From NCBI GenBank assembly GCA_025210735.1, contig JAOARD010000040.1, forward strand, positions 91,347 through 138,618: a stretch of 47,272 nt of DNA, given 5' to 3'. Position 1 is the stretch's first letter. Every line of letters begins with the position of its first letter. A program made the translations under genes and the position numbers. The notes below the pieces were generated by a model that ran no database searches, was not told the origin of the DNA, and saw nothing but the letters and a program-made list of their open reading frames with translations. Below are positions 8,930 through 17,100 of this stretch, piece by piece. This DNA is from Bacteroidales bacterium. Lineage in GTDB: Bacteria > Bacteroidota > Bacteroidia > Bacteroidales > UBA6680.

Positions 8930-9169
8930 TTATACCTCAAGGTATTCTTCAATAATATTTATAGCTTTTTCTTTATCTTTTGAGTATATCTGTACTTCGG
9001 CAGAAACTTTGTTATGTTTAGACAAATACCAAGGGGAATTTTTATCTACAGAATCATTTTTAACTGCGGCAGCAATTTTGTTGTCATGAAGTAGTTCATT
9101 TACTTTTTTAGAGTCGTCAAGTTTACCGGAATAAACAACTATAATATCCGTACCGTTATCTTTTTCCAT
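8930..9169 (-). CDS. DUF2007-like small protein
   Basis: A 79-residue protein with the alternating pattern of the DUF2007 'putative signal transducing protein' family: an N-terminal strand (DIIVVYSGKL), a helix (DSKKVNELLHDNKIAA), a central strand (AEVQIYSKDKEKA) and a final helix (INIIEEYLEV). It has no signal peptide or membrane segment. No biochemical function is known for the family. It is a lone leftward gene between rightward neighbours. Confidence 0.65.
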   Translation of the reverse strand: MEKDNGTDIIVVYSGKLDDSKKVNELLHDNKIAAAVKNDSVDKNSPWYLSKHNKVSAEVQIYSKDKEKAINIIEEYLEV

Positions 9170-9243
9170 TTTTCTATTACTGATGTTTTTTAAAAAGGTA
9201 GACGAAGTTAATATTTTTCATAAACAATGACTACTTTTAACTA

Positions 9244-9251
9244 TACTTTTG
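9244..9251 (+). promoter_or_regulatory. Possible -7 box upstream of the transposase-like gene
   Basis: TACTTTTG fits TAnnTTTG but lies 203 bp before the start codon, and no TTG is found at the right distance. Otherwise the 9170-9453 gap shows no ORF and no terminal inverted repeat. Confidence 0.25.
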
Positions 9252-9453
9252 TTGTAAAAATTGATCTGTATTGGTAGGTATTACATTAAAATATGATATG
9301 ATGGATTTGTAAGAGCTTCTTGTTGTATACTTTGTGATTTTATCAGAGTGTTGATGTGAGGTAGTAAAGTTATTGAGGGCTATGTCCACGTTTGATATGT
9401 AACATAAGATAAATGGTTGTCGTATAACCTCTGTAACCAAAAATAACATTAGT

Positions 9454-10425
9454 ATGAAAACGTCAAAGTATTCAAAATTAGTCAATTTGGTTAATGGCCT
9501 TGATAACAGAAAATATCTTGTTCTTAAAGAAGCAATTGAAAAACGAGATTCCGTTAAATTCGTTGCCCGACTATTGAATAATAGTTCTCAGGATATTTGT
9601 TGTCCTCATTGTAAATCTTATAAACTTCAGAAATGGGGTGTTCGAAATGATATGCAGCGCTATAAGTGTAAGGAGTGTAGGCGAACGTTTAATGCATTAA
9701 CAGGTACACCTCTTGCAAAGTTACGTAAAAAAGGTCGTTGGCTTTCATATGCAGAGTGTTTAAAGAATGGATTGACAATAAGAGATGCGGCTGCAAGATG
9801 TGGTGTACATAAGAATACCTCGTTTAGATGGAGGCATAGATTCTTAAAGAATGCTATATGTATAAAACCGGATAAATTGTCAGGAATAGTAGAGATTAAT
9901 GAAAAGGTATTCGCATGGTCTGATAAAGGAAGTAAAAAGTTAAAGAGAAATGCCAGAAAACGTGGTTTTAAATCCAGTATTCAAATCCCAGTAAAGGATA
10001 AAGTGTTCACATTGTATTGTAGGGATAGGTCAAAGAATAGTTACGATAAGATATTGTCTGGTTTTAGTGCTAATGTATTACAGAGGGAGATTTGTGGATT
10101 GATAACTAATGATACACTTCTTTGTAGCCAGAGTAAGCAGGTTTATATTAAATACGCAAGACAATCTAAGGTAAGGCATGGTGTTTTGGATCTTTCTAGT
10201 AAAGAGATTGTAAAGAAGGATATTCTGCATATACAGAATGTGAAATCGTATATACGTAAACTTGAGATATGGATGGAGAGATTTCATGGAGTGGCAACAA
10301 AATATCTTAATAACTATCTGTCATGGTTTAGAGAGTTGGATGAATTTGACTACAAAATTGATTCGAAAACAATTCTGATAAGAGCCATGAAGGCAGATAG
10401 ATATAATACCAACCATTACCGATGA
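9454..10425 (+). CDS. IS1595-like transposase protein with degraded active site
   Basis: This 323-residue intact ORF has the IS1595 layout: an N-terminal zinc ribbon (CCPHC and KCKEC, about residues 50-75), a helix-turn-helix (GLTIRDAAARCGVHKNTSFRWRH split over about 108-130) and a C-terminal RNase H-like domain with HIQNVKSY and RFHGVATKYLNNYLSWF. In active relatives the first catalytic Asp lies in a VEADETYF-like motif and the second in LCTDG. Here these read VEINEKVF (Asp to Asn) and LCSQSK (Asp to Gln), while the third position (Asn of HIQNV) is kept. No terminal inverted repeats or target duplication were seen. It is either a dying single-copy transposase or a domesticated DNA-binding protein. 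Confidence 0.8.
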   Translation: MKTSKYSKLVNLVNGLDNRKYLVLKEAIEKRDSVKFVARLLNNSSQDICCPHCKSYKLQKWGVRNDMQRYKCKECRRTFNALTGTPLAKLRKKGRWLSYAECLKNGLTIRDAAARCGVHKNTSFRWRHRFLKNAICIKPDKLSGIVEINEKVFAWSDKGSKKLKRNARKRGFKSSIQIPVKDKVFTLYCRDRSKNSYDKILSGFSANVLQREICGLITNDTLLCSQSKQVYIKYARQSKVRHGVLDLSSKEIVKKDILHIQNVKSYIRKLEIWMERFHGVATKYLNNYLSWFRELDEFDYKIDSKTILIRAMKADRYNTNHYR

Positions 10426-10540
10426 CATAGCATAATTTAAAAGCTGCAAAACAGATACAACCTGATAAAGAACAAATAATCTGATCATTGTTAATATCTT
10501 TCTGTTTTTTTAAATATAACAAGCTATTACAAAAAACTGT

Positions 10541-10548
10541 TATATTTG
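10541..10548 (+). promoter_or_regulatory. -7 box of a candidate small RNA or methyltransferase leader
   Basis: TATATTTG is an exact TAnnTTTG. No TTG is seen 19 bp upstream. Transcription would begin near 10555. Confidence 0.5.
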
Positions 10549-10554
10549 TAGTAC

Positions 10555-10669
10555 TAAAACAGTTTGATGATTAAATTGATTACGGATCTGGTGAAGTAAA
10601 TAACCTATGGAATAAACCATTGGTTATCCCTTGATTGAACTCTGATATATTCTTATCAGGGGAATTTTT
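10555..10669 (+). ncRNA. Candidate small RNA or attenuated leader
   Basis: The unit runs from just after the -7 box to a hairpin with stem 10627-10635 and 10655-10663 (TCCCTTGAT/ATCAGGGGA, one G-U pair) followed by ATTTTTAT. An upstream stem-loop (10600-10627: ATAACC.ATGG with CCAT.GGTTAT) shares its last base with the terminal stem, so the two may compete. It matches no riboswitch class I recognise. It could be an independent RNA of about 115 nt, or an attenuator in the leader of the methyltransferase gene. Confidence 0.35.
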
Positions 10670-10738
10670 ATATCTTAATTTTAATAATAGTGTTGCAATA
10701 CATATGTATATGTTATTGCTGATTAATTTACGAATATC

Positions 10739-11512
10739 ATGAGCAAAGAGAATAAATCAATTCATGAGTTTGAGATGAATTTAATATGTGAATACTACTC
10801 TGGTATAGAGCGTCAGGGACCAGGAAGTAGTGATATTACAATAAAGGCATTAAGTTTTATAGATAATCTGACAAAAGATTCTGTTATTGCAGATATTGGT
10901 TGTGGTACCGGAGGTCAAACAATAACCTTGGCTAAGAATACTGAAGGATTAATTACAGGTGTTGATCTGTTTCCTGAATTTATCAATATATTCAATTCAA
11001 ATGTTGTTGACTTAAAACTTGAAAATAGAGTTAAAGGCATTGTTGGATCAATGGACAATCTTAAATTTAAGGATGAAGAACTTGATCTAATATGGTCTGA
11101 AGGAGCAATATATAATATTGGTTTTGAAAGGGGAATTAAAGAGTGGCGTAGATTTCTTAAACCAGAAGGATTTATTGCTGTATCAGAAGCTACGTGGTTT
11201 ACACAAGAGCGTCCACAAGAGATAGAAAACTTCTGGAATGATGCTTATTCTGAGATTGATACCATGTCAAATAAAATTGAGCAGATGTATAGAGCAGGGT
11301 ATTTACCAGTTGCTGCTTTTGTATTACCAGAGAGTTGCTGGATTGATAACTATTATACTCCTCAAACAGAGGTTCAGAAATTATTTCTGAAGAAGTATTC
11401 TGGTGACAAGATTGCAGAGCAATTTATAGAAAATCAGAAATACGAAGCAGAATTATATTATAAATACAAGGATTATTATGGATATGTATTTTATATAGGT
11501 AAAAAACTCTGA
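10739..11512 (+). CDS. Class I SAM-dependent methyltransferase
   Basis: A 257-residue protein with a Rossmann-type methyltransferase core: motif [14 protein letters not shown] (about residues 51-63), the acidic residue ending motif II in [10 protein letters not shown], a motif III region [11 protein letters not shown] and the motif IV-like [16 protein letters not shown] UbiE/Methyltransf_11 type is likely. The C-terminal third is rich in aromatic residues and may form the substrate lid. The substrate is not evident. It is preceded by a structured leader and followed by a hairpin, so it is probably transcribed alone. Confidence 0.85.
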   Translation: MSKENKSIHEFEMNLICEYYSGIERQGPGSSDITIKALSFIDNLTKDSVIADIGCGTGGQTITLAKNTEGLITGVDLFPEFINIFNSNVVDLKLENRVKGIVGSMDNLKFKDEELDLIWSEGAIYNIGFERGIKEWRRFLKPEGFIAVSEATWFTQERPQEIENFWNDAYSEIDTMSNKIEQMYRAGYLPVAAFVLPESCWIDNYYTPQTEVQKLFLKKYSGDKIAEQFIENQKYEAELYYKYKDYYGYVFYIGKKL

Positions 11513-11526
11513 TATATAAATTTAAT

Positions 11527-11558
11527 GGGTTGTCTAAATTTATCAGTTTAGGCAATCC
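11527..11558 (+). terminator. Hairpin after the methyltransferase gene
   Basis: A 12-bp stem (11527-11538 with 11547-11558, two G-U pairs) and an 8-nt loop. It lacks a T tract, so termination is uncertain. Confidence 0.45.
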
Positions 11559-11577
11559 TGTTCGAGTAAAAGTAATT

Positions 11578-11606
11578 GAATTTATCACATAAAATGTGGT
11601 AAATTC
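11578..11606. repeat. Inverted repeat in the nhaA upstream region
   Basis: GAATTTATCACAT (11578-11590) pairs with ATGTGGTAAATTC (11594-11606), 13 bp with one G-U pair and a 3-nt loop. It may be an RNA hairpin or a protein-binding site. Confidence 0.5.
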
Positions 11607-11642
11607 ACATATTTCTCAGAAATTAGACAGTTGTTATGGTAA

Positions 11643-11676
11643 AGTGAGTACTGTTAATCAAAAAACAGTACTCACT
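11643..11676 (+). terminator. Perfect 13-bp hairpin in the nhaA leader
   Basis: AGTGAGTACTGTT (11643-11655) pairs exactly with 11664-11676, with an 8-nt loop, then ATAACTTTTT. It lies 57 bp before the nhaA start and could end upstream transcripts or act as an attenuator. Confidence 0.55.
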
Positions 11677-11732
11677 ATAACTTTTTAGAAAATAGATTGT
11701 TTATTATCGTGCAAACTTTATAAACAGAAATT

Positions 11733-13037
11733 ATGCGAGCATTGACGAATTCGTTTCAAAGGTTTTTTAAACTTGAAACTTCAGGTAGTATTGTGCTTTT
11801 AGCTTGTGCTGTAATAGCTATATTTATAAGCAACGGTGCATTTTCTACCAAATATTTTACACTGTTACAGAGCGAATTTACCATTGGGTTTGGTGAGTAT
11901 ATCTTGTCAAAACCAATTCTATTATGGATAAATGATGGTCTGATGGCAATCTTCTTTTTTGTGGTTGGACTGGAGATAAAAAGAGAGATAATATATGGTG
12001 AACTTTCTACATTTAAACAAGCCATGTTGCCCGTTTTTGCGGCTATTGGTGGTATGTTTGTTCCTATAGCAATATTCCTGATTGTAAACAATGGTGGAGC
12101 TGGATCAGAAGGTTGGGGTATACCTATGGCTACAGATATTGCATTCTCTTTAGGTGTTCTTATGTTATTAGGAAAAAGAGTTCCGGTAAGTCTTAAGGTT
12201 TTTCTTACGGCTTTTGCAATAGTTGATGATATCGGAGGGGTATTGGTAATAACATTCTTCTATAGTTCTACAATAATGTGGAAGTATATAATAATTGCAT
12301 TTGCGTTATATGCAATATTATTGATTTTTAACTCAATGAACAGATATTCAAAGTATGCTTGGACAGTAATGTCAATAATAATATGGGTTCTGTTCCTAAA
12401 ATCTGGTATACACCCTACAATTGCGGGAATAATTATTGCCTTTACAATACCGGCAAACCGAAAAATTAATTGCAACACATTTGCTGATACGATATCTCCG
12501 GTTGTTGATAAGTTCAGAGAGAATCAGAATAGTATGCATCTGCTCACAAAACCACAGATTGAATCAATAGGTCATATTGAAGAGTTAACAGATAAGGTAC
12601 AACCACGTTTGCAATATGTTGAGAATAAGATGCATGGTTGGGTTGTTTGGCTTATTATGCCAATATTTGCTATGGCTAACTGTGGTGTAGTGTTGTTTAA
12701 CGATCAGGGAAATATATCGGCAGGATGGCTTAGTTTTAGTATTGCTGCTGCTCTTTTATTGGGTAACACAATTGGTATTCCTCTTTTTAGTTGGATTGCT
12801 GTAAAACTTAAATTAGCGGTATTACCCAAAGGAATAAAATTTAAACACCTTATAGCAGTTGGTCTGCTTGGAGGAATAGGATTTACAATGTCATTGTTTA
12901 TAAATAGTCTGGCATTTACTGATGCGGAGATAATAAATCAGGCAAAGATAGGTATTATTGCAGGATCACTGGTGTCTGGTATATTAGGTTTCTTTGTTCT
13001 TAAACGTATGCTAAGAGATGTACCGGTAGAGAATTAA
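11733..13037 (+). CDS. nhaA: Na+/H+ antiporter NhaA
   Basis: An inner-membrane protein of 434 residues with about 12 transmembrane helices that exchanges cytoplasmic Na+ (or Li+) for external H+. The signature residues are present: ATDIAFSLGVLMLLG with Asp135, and FAIVDDIGGVLVI with the ion-binding pair Asp165-Asp166 (equivalent to D163/D164 of E. coli). HPTIAGIIIAF and GGIGFTMSLFI are also typical. It is about 45 residues longer than E. coli NhaA, mostly from a hydrophilic loop around residues 250-300 (FRENQNSMHLLTKPQIESIG). Three hairpins precede it, and a shared bidirectional terminator separates it from the convergent pyrophosphatase gene. Confidence 0.96.
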   Translation: MRALTNSFQRFFKLETSGSIVLLACAVIAIFISNGAFSTKYFTLLQSEFTIGFGEYILSKPILLWINDGLMAIFFFVVGLEIKREIIYGELSTFKQAMLPVFAAIGGMFVPIAIFLIVNNGGAGSEGWGIPMATDIAFSLGVLMLLGKRVPVSLKVFLTAFAIVDDIGGVLVITFFYSSTIMWKYIIIAFALYAILLIFNSMNRYSKYAWTVMSIIIWVLFLKSGIHPTIAGIIIAFTIPANRKINCNTFADTISPVVDKFRENQNSMHLLTKPQIESIGHIEELTDKVQPRLQYVENKMHGWVVWLIMPIFAMANCGVVLFNDQGNISAGWLSFSIAAALLLGNTIGIPLFSWIAVKLKLAVLPKGIKFKHLIAVGLLGGIGFTMSLFINSLAFTDAEIINQAKIGIIAGSLVSGILGFFVLKRMLRDVPVEN

Positions 13038-13054
13038 TAAAATATGTGATAAAT

Positions 13055-13084
13055 AGAAAAGAAGCCACAAATGGCTTCTTTTCT
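13055..13084. terminator. Bidirectional terminator between nhaA and hppA
   Basis: AGAAAAGAAGCCA (13055-13067) pairs perfectly with 13072-13084, with loop CAAA. The A-rich left arm and T-rich right arm give a U tract in both directions, serving the two convergent genes. Confidence 0.88.
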
Positions 13085-13094
13085 ATTAAAATAT

Positions 13095-15485
13095 CTACTT
13101 TTTAGAATGAATCCTCATGTTGTAGAATGATCTGTAAGCGAATATTATTCCAATGGCAAGAAATATTATGCCAATAATATTGGTGTAATCTGTAGTCCCG
13201 TTTTTTGTAGCACTATCTGTCATATGTATTGCTATTTCAACAGCAAGCAGACCAAATAGTGTTGAAAACTTAATTATAGGATTAAGCGCAACTGACGTTG
13301 TATCTTTATACGGATCTCCAACAGTATCGCCAACTACAGAAGCTTCGTGCAGAGGTGTGTTTTTCTCTTTTAGATCTACCTCTACATATTTTTTGGCATT
13401 ATCCCATGCTCCACCGGCATTAGCCATATATATAGCCTGAAACAGACCGAATATAGCTATTGATATTAGATAAGAAACAAACAGGTTTGGATCAAAGAAT
13501 GCAAAAGCAAGAGTAAGTGTAAATATTACAGCAAAAATGTTCCATGTCCCTGATTGTGCATATTGAGTACATATCTTAACCACTTGTTTGCTCGATTCAA
13601 TATCTGCCTTATCCTTATCAAGCTTAATACTCTTTTTAATAAATTCAACAGCTCTGTAGGCACCGGTTGTTACAGCTTGCATTGATGCTCCGGAGAACCA
13701 GTATATAACAGCACCACCAAGAACAAAGCCTAGTATTACAGGAGCATTTGTTACCTCAAGAGCAAGAATATCCATCTGCTTAAGCACAAGTATTATTGCA
13801 AAGATCATTGTAGTTGCACCAATAACAGCAGTACCTATTAAAACAGGTTTAGCTGTTGCTTTAAATGTATTTCCAGCGGAGTCATTTTCTTCAAGATTAT
13901 GCTTGCCATTTTCAAAATCTGGTTCGAAACCAAAATTATCATTAATGTCTTCTTTAATACCCTCAATATGTTCAATTCTTGATAATTCAAAAACCGATTG
14001 AGCGTTATCTGTTACCGGTCCATAACTATCAACGGCAATAGTTACTGGTCCCATACCAAGAAAACCAAATGCAACCAAACCAAACGCAAATATAGCAGGG
14101 TACTCCATTATCGACTCTAAACCTAATGTGCTTGTATAGAACGCTCCGGCCATTAATCCTGCAATAGCAATACCTTTCCAGAAAGCAGAGAAATTACCAG
14201 CAATCATACCAGAAAGTATATTAAGTGATGCCCCTCCCTCTTTAGAGGCTTCTACCACCTCACGTACATGTCTTGATTTAGAACTTGTAAATGACTTTGT
14301 TAATTCAGGTACTATTGCCGCAGCAATTGTTCCAAAGCTTATTATGGTTGATAGTTTCCACCATAGGCCTTCATATTCAAGATGATTAAGAAGGAAATAA
14401 CTGATAATATATGTGACAATTATTGATATAACAGATGTAAGCCAGACAAGAGAGGTTAATGGATTCTCAAAGTTGAATTTATCTCTATTACCATATTTAT
14501 ATTTAGAAATATAGTGATTCAATCCGTATGAGAATATTGATGTAAATACCATTAGAATACGCATTGCAAAAATCCACACAATAAGTATACTTTGTATCTC
14601 AAGCCCCATTGCCAGAACAATAAAAGATATAAGAGCAACACCTGTTACTCCGTAGGTTTCAAAACCATCAGCAGTTGGCCCTACACTGTCGCCTGCATTA
14701 TCTCCTGTACAGTCAGCAATAACTCCCGGATTTCTTGGATCATCTTCAGGAAGATTAAAAACAATCTTCATTATATCTGCACCAATATCTGCAATCTTAG
14801 TAAAGATTCCTCCGGCTATTCTTAGGGCACTTGCTCCTAATGATTCACCAATGGCAAAACCGATAAATGCAGCACCAGCACTCTCTCTTGGTGTAAACAG
14901 TAATATAATAAGCATCATAATAAGCTCAACTGTAATAAGTAATACACCAACGCTCATTCCGGCTTTTAATGGTATTGCAACTACGTTCCATGGTTTTGAT
15001 CGTAAAGAGGCAAATGATGTACGTGCATTTGCAAGAGTGTTAATACGTATACCAAACCATGCTACACCATATGAGCCTAATACACCTAGTATAGTCCAGA
15101 ACAGAACCATAGCAACTTTGCCAGTGCTTAGACCACTTAACCCATAGAAATAATAGATAATTGCAGCACCAATTATAGCAAAAAGAATTATTAGAAACTT
15201 ACCTTGCTGAATCAGATAGGTTTTACATGTTTCGTAAATAACATTTGCTACTTCAAGCATTACATTGTGAGCAGGAAGCTTTTTAATTTGTGCAAACTGT
15301 ATCAGTCCGAATACTAATCCCAGAAAGATTATTATTGTTCCGTACAAAAGCATTGACCACCCGTCAATACCAAGTGAAGGAAAAAAACTATCCCTTAAAT
15401 CCGGAATAGGAAGATCCACTTCGTTTGCAAAGGTTACTAAGGGTACAGTAACCGAAAACAGAATTAATAAAATGAGTCTCTTCAT
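13095..15485 (-). CDS. hppA: Membrane-bound ion-pumping pyrophosphatase
   Basis: This 796-residue multi-spanning protein hydrolyses PPi and pumps H+ or Na+ out across the inner membrane. Its catalytic loop is clear: GGIFTKIADIGADIM, PEDDPRNPGVIADCTGDNAG and DSVGPTADGFETYG, with the Asp-rich Mg-PPi ligands; the C-terminal GGAWDNAKKYVE and VGDTVGDPYKDT complete the site. The K+-dependence position is Lys542 (GNTFKATAK), a residue that in characterised enzymes goes with K+-independent, mostly H+-pumping types; ion specificity here remains an inference. The N terminus (MKRLILLILFSVTVPLVTFA) is signal-like. I saw no exact TAnnTTTG box upstream. Confidence 0.95.
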   Translation of the reverse strand: MKRLILLILFSVTVPLVTFANEVDLPIPDLRDSFFPSLGIDGWSMLLYGTIIIFLGLVFGLIQFAQIKKLPAHNVMLEVANVIYETCKTYLIQQGKFLIILFAIIGAAIIYYFYGLSGLSTGKVAMVLFWTILGVLGSYGVAWFGIRINTLANARTSFASLRSKPWNVVAIPLKAGMSVGVLLITVELIMMLIILLFTPRESAGAAFIGFAIGESLGASALRIAGGIFTKIADIGADIMKIVFNLPEDDPRNPGVIADCTGDNAGDSVGPTADGFETYGVTGVALISFIVLAMGLEIQSILIVWIFAMRILMVFTSIFSYGLNHYISKYKYGNRDKFNFENPLTSLVWLTSVISIIVTYIISYFLLNHLEYEGLWWKLSTIISFGTIAAAIVPELTKSFTSSKSRHVREVVEASKEGGASLNILSGMIAGNFSAFWKGIAIAGLMAGAFYTSTLGLESIMEYPAIFAFGLVAFGFLGMGPVTIAVDSYGPVTDNAQSVFELSRIEHIEGIKEDINDNFGFEPDFENGKHNLEENDSAGNTFKATAKPVLIGTAVIGATTMIFAIILVLKQMDILALEVTNAPVILGFVLGGAVIYWFSGASMQAVTTGAYRAVEFIKKSIKLDKDKADIESSKQVVKICTQYAQSGTWNIFAVIFTLTLAFAFFDPNLFVSYLISIAIFGLFQAIYMANAGGAWDNAKKYVEVDLKEKNTPLHEASVVGDTVGDPYKDTTSVALNPIIKFSTLFGLLAVEIAIHMTDSATKNGTTDYTNIIGIIFLAIGIIFAYRSFYNMRIHSKK

Positions 15486-15849
15486 TTTTAAAAGGGTTTA
15501 ATTTTTAACAAATATTTTACCTAAAATATTTTCTCTTACAATAAAAAACAACCCTTTCTAACTTTATTTCTTAATAACTAAACATTTAAGCTTTTTTTAT
15601 TCATATGTTTTAATATATTTGTTATAGGGGGGAGAAGTTGTTCATGTCAAATCCTATTTTTTGTACTTTCAAAAGAGGACGAAAAAAGTATAAAAAAATA
15701 TAAAAAGCTATTTGCCTCTAAATCTTAGAGATATTATGTTGGGTGTGAAAAAGATTTAATTTTTTTTCATGTAACTATTGCACGGAATAAAAAAACATCT
15801 ACCTTTGCAACCGCAATGAGGAAATAACCTCGCTTGCAAAATAATAAAT
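15486..15849. other. AT-rich intergenic region between hppA and tRNA-Glu
   Basis: This 364-bp gap has no ORF. Its right end carries the tRNA promoter (15778-15807). A small inverted repeat, CTCTAA (15716-15721) with TTAGAG (15725-15730), lies near the middle. The leftward hppA promoter must also be here but shows no exact consensus. Confidence 0.6.
15778..15807 (+). promoter_or_regulatory. Promoter of tRNA-Glu and probably rpsT
   Basis: TTG (15778-15780), a 19-bp spacer and TACCTTTG (15800-15807) match the Bacteroidota housekeeping consensus exactly. The tRNA begins 43 nt after the -7 box. Confidence 0.88.
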
Positions 15850-15921
15850 GGTCCGTTCGTCTAGGGGTTAGGACGCCAGGTTTTCATCCTGGTAGCAGGG
15901 GTTCGAATCCCCTACGGACTA
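15850..15921 (+). tRNA. tRNA-Glu (anticodon TTC)
   Basis: A full cloverleaf can be drawn: acceptor stem 15850-15856 with 15914-15920 (first pair G-U), anticodon stem CCAGG/CCTGG around loop TTTTCAT with anticodon TTC at 15883-15885, and T arm AGGGG-TTCGAAT-CCCCT (15897-15913). The CCA end is not fully encoded (ACT follows). Seven T's follow at 15923-15929, but no separate promoter is visible before rpsT 34 nt downstream. Confidence 0.97.
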
Positions 15922-15955
15922 CTTTTTTTGGATAATAAGATTTAGAATACAGATA

Positions 15956-16207
15956 ATGGCAAATCATAAATCAGCAATTAAAAGGATTAGACAGAGCGAG
16001 AAGAAAAGGTTGCATAACAAATATTATGCTAGAACAACTCGTAATGCTATCAAGAAGCTAAGAGGGATTACAGTGAAAGAGGAGGCTGTTGAGATGTTAC
16101 CTAAAGTTGCATCGATGCTTGATAAGCTTGCTAAGATCAATGTTATTCACAATAATAAAGCAGCAAACCTTAAATCAAGTCTTACTAAGCATGTGAATGC
16201 ATTGTAA
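15956..16207 (+). CDS. rpsT: 30S ribosomal protein S20
   Basis: A lysine- and arginine-rich 83-residue protein starting [21 protein letters not shown], the hallmark of S20, and ending with [18 protein letters not shown]. It binds 16S rRNA early in 30S assembly. The start codon is only 34 nt after the tRNA-Glu 3' end with no promoter box between, which suggests read-through from the tRNA promoter and a 5' end made by tRNA processing. A clear terminator follows. Confidence 0.97.
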   Translation: MANHKSAIKRIRQSEKKRLHNKYYARTTRNAIKKLRGITVKEEAVEMLPKVASMLDKLAKINVIHNNKAANLKSSLTKHVNAL

Positions 16208-16232
16208 GAATTCTTGAAACAAAAAATATTAT

Positions 16233-16259
16233 AGCCTCTCGGTTTCGGGAGGCTTTTTT
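16233..16259 (+). terminator. Intrinsic terminator after rpsT
   Basis: AGCCTCTCG (16233-16241) pairs with CGGGAGGCT (16246-16254), one G-U pair, loop GTTT, then six T's. Confidence 0.92.
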
Positions 16260-16290
16260 GTTTTATTTTGATGTATGCTTTTTGTAATAT

Positions 16291-16321
16291 TTTGTTTGGA
16301 AAAATAAAAAGTGTACTTTTG
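16291..16321 (+). promoter_or_regulatory. Promoter of rplU-rpmA
   Basis: TTTG (16291-16294), a 19-bp spacer and TACTTTTG (16314-16321): an exact match to the full Bacteroidota consensus, giving a leader of about 75 nt before rplU. Confidence 0.9.
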
Positions 16322-16408
16322 CAGTTCGAAAACTTTTGCTTTGGCTCATAAAGTATTATCTGTGAGTAGATAATCGCCGGGTGAATTAAAAAAGAAATAT
16401 AATAGAAT

Positions 16409-16720
16409 ATGTACGCAATTGTAGAAATCGCAGGTAAGCAATTCAAAGTTGAAAAAGATCAGAAGATCTTTGTTCATCGTCTTGATGCTGAAGAGGGTGC
16501 TCAAGTTGAATTCAATCAGATTATGTTGATTGACAACGAAGGTACTATTAGCGTTGGTGTACCTACAGTAGAAGGGGCATCTGTTAAAGCTAAAGTATTG
16601 TCTCATTTAAAAGATGACAAAGTAATCGTTTTCAAGAAGAAAAGAAGAAAAGGTTACAAAGTTAAAAATGGACATCGTCAGTGTTTGACACAGATTCAGA
16701 TAGAAGAAATTGTTGCGTAA
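16409..16720 (+). CDS. rplU: 50S ribosomal protein L21
   Basis: A 103-residue protein beginning MYAIVEIAGKQFKVEKDQKI, the L21 signature, with the basic FKKKRRKGYKVKNGHRQ near the C terminus that contacts 23S rRNA. It lies 19 nt before rpmA in the near-universal rplU-rpmA operon. Confidence 0.98.
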   Translation: MYAIVEIAGKQFKVEKDQKIFVHRLDAEEGAQVEFNQIMLIDNEGTISVGVPTVEGASVKAKVLSHLKDDKVIVFKKKRRKGYKVKNGHRQCLTQIQIEEIVA

Positions 16721-16739
16721 TTCAAAAAAAGATTAAACC

Positions 16740-17000
16740 ATGGCACATAAGAAAGGTGTAGGTAGTTCGAAGAACGGTCGCGAATCGGAAAGTAAACGAT
16801 TAGGAGTAAAATTATTCGGTGGCCAAACTGCAAAGGCAGGAAACATTATTGTTCGTCAAAGAGGAACAAAACATAATGCAGGTGAAAATGTAGGAATTGG
16901 TAAAGACCATACTCTTTTTGCACTTGTTTCTGGTACTGTTAGATTCTCTAGAAAGAGAGATAACAAAACTTATGTTTCAGTTGATCCTTTTGAGGCATAG
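16740..17000 (+). CDS. rpmA: 50S ribosomal protein L27
   Basis: An 86-residue protein starting [20 protein letters not shown], whose N-terminal tail reaches the peptidyl transferase centre. [18 protein letters not shown] is the L27 family signature. There is no N-terminal cleavable extension of the Firmicutes type. A terminator follows at 17023. Confidence 0.98.
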   Translation: MAHKKGVGSSKNGRESESKRLGVKLFGGQTAKAGNIIVRQRGTKHNAGENVGIGKDHTLFALVSGTVRFSRKRDNKTYVSVDPFEA

Positions 17001-17022
17001 AACAACGAGAAAGAATTAAAAG

Positions 17023-17052
17023 AAACTCCTGCAAATATGTAGGAGTTTTTTT
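17023..17052 (+). terminator. Intrinsic terminator after rpmA
   Basis: AAACTCCT (17023-17030) pairs with AGGAGTTT (17041-17048), followed by more T's. Confidence 0.9.
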
Positions 17053-17100
17053 GTATGCAAATTTAAACTACTATAAGCTGTATTTTGTTTCTCATTTTAG

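Larger units (their letters stand above)
10426..10738. other. Intergenic region with promoter box and hairpins
   Basis: There is no ORF in this 313-bp gap. It contains an exact -7 box (10541-10548), an imperfect hairpin at 10600-10627 and a terminator-like hairpin at 10627-10669; the rest is AT-rich. No IS end is recognisable at the transposase side. Confidence 0.6.

Noticed and set aside
9170..10738. Complete insertion sequence around the transposase-like gene
   Set aside because: No pair of terminal inverted repeats or flanking target duplications was found on either side, so no mobile_element boundaries are claimed.
11513..11732. Known nhaA-I/nhaA-II (lithium) riboswitch
   Set aside because: Hairpins are present, but I could not place the conserved loop sequences of those classes, and they are known mainly from other phyla. 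Reported only as unclassified structure.
14592..15147. Rightward ORFs opposite hppA
   Set aside because: Shadows of the pyrophosphatase gene, whose catalytic motifs on the minus strand are unmistakable.
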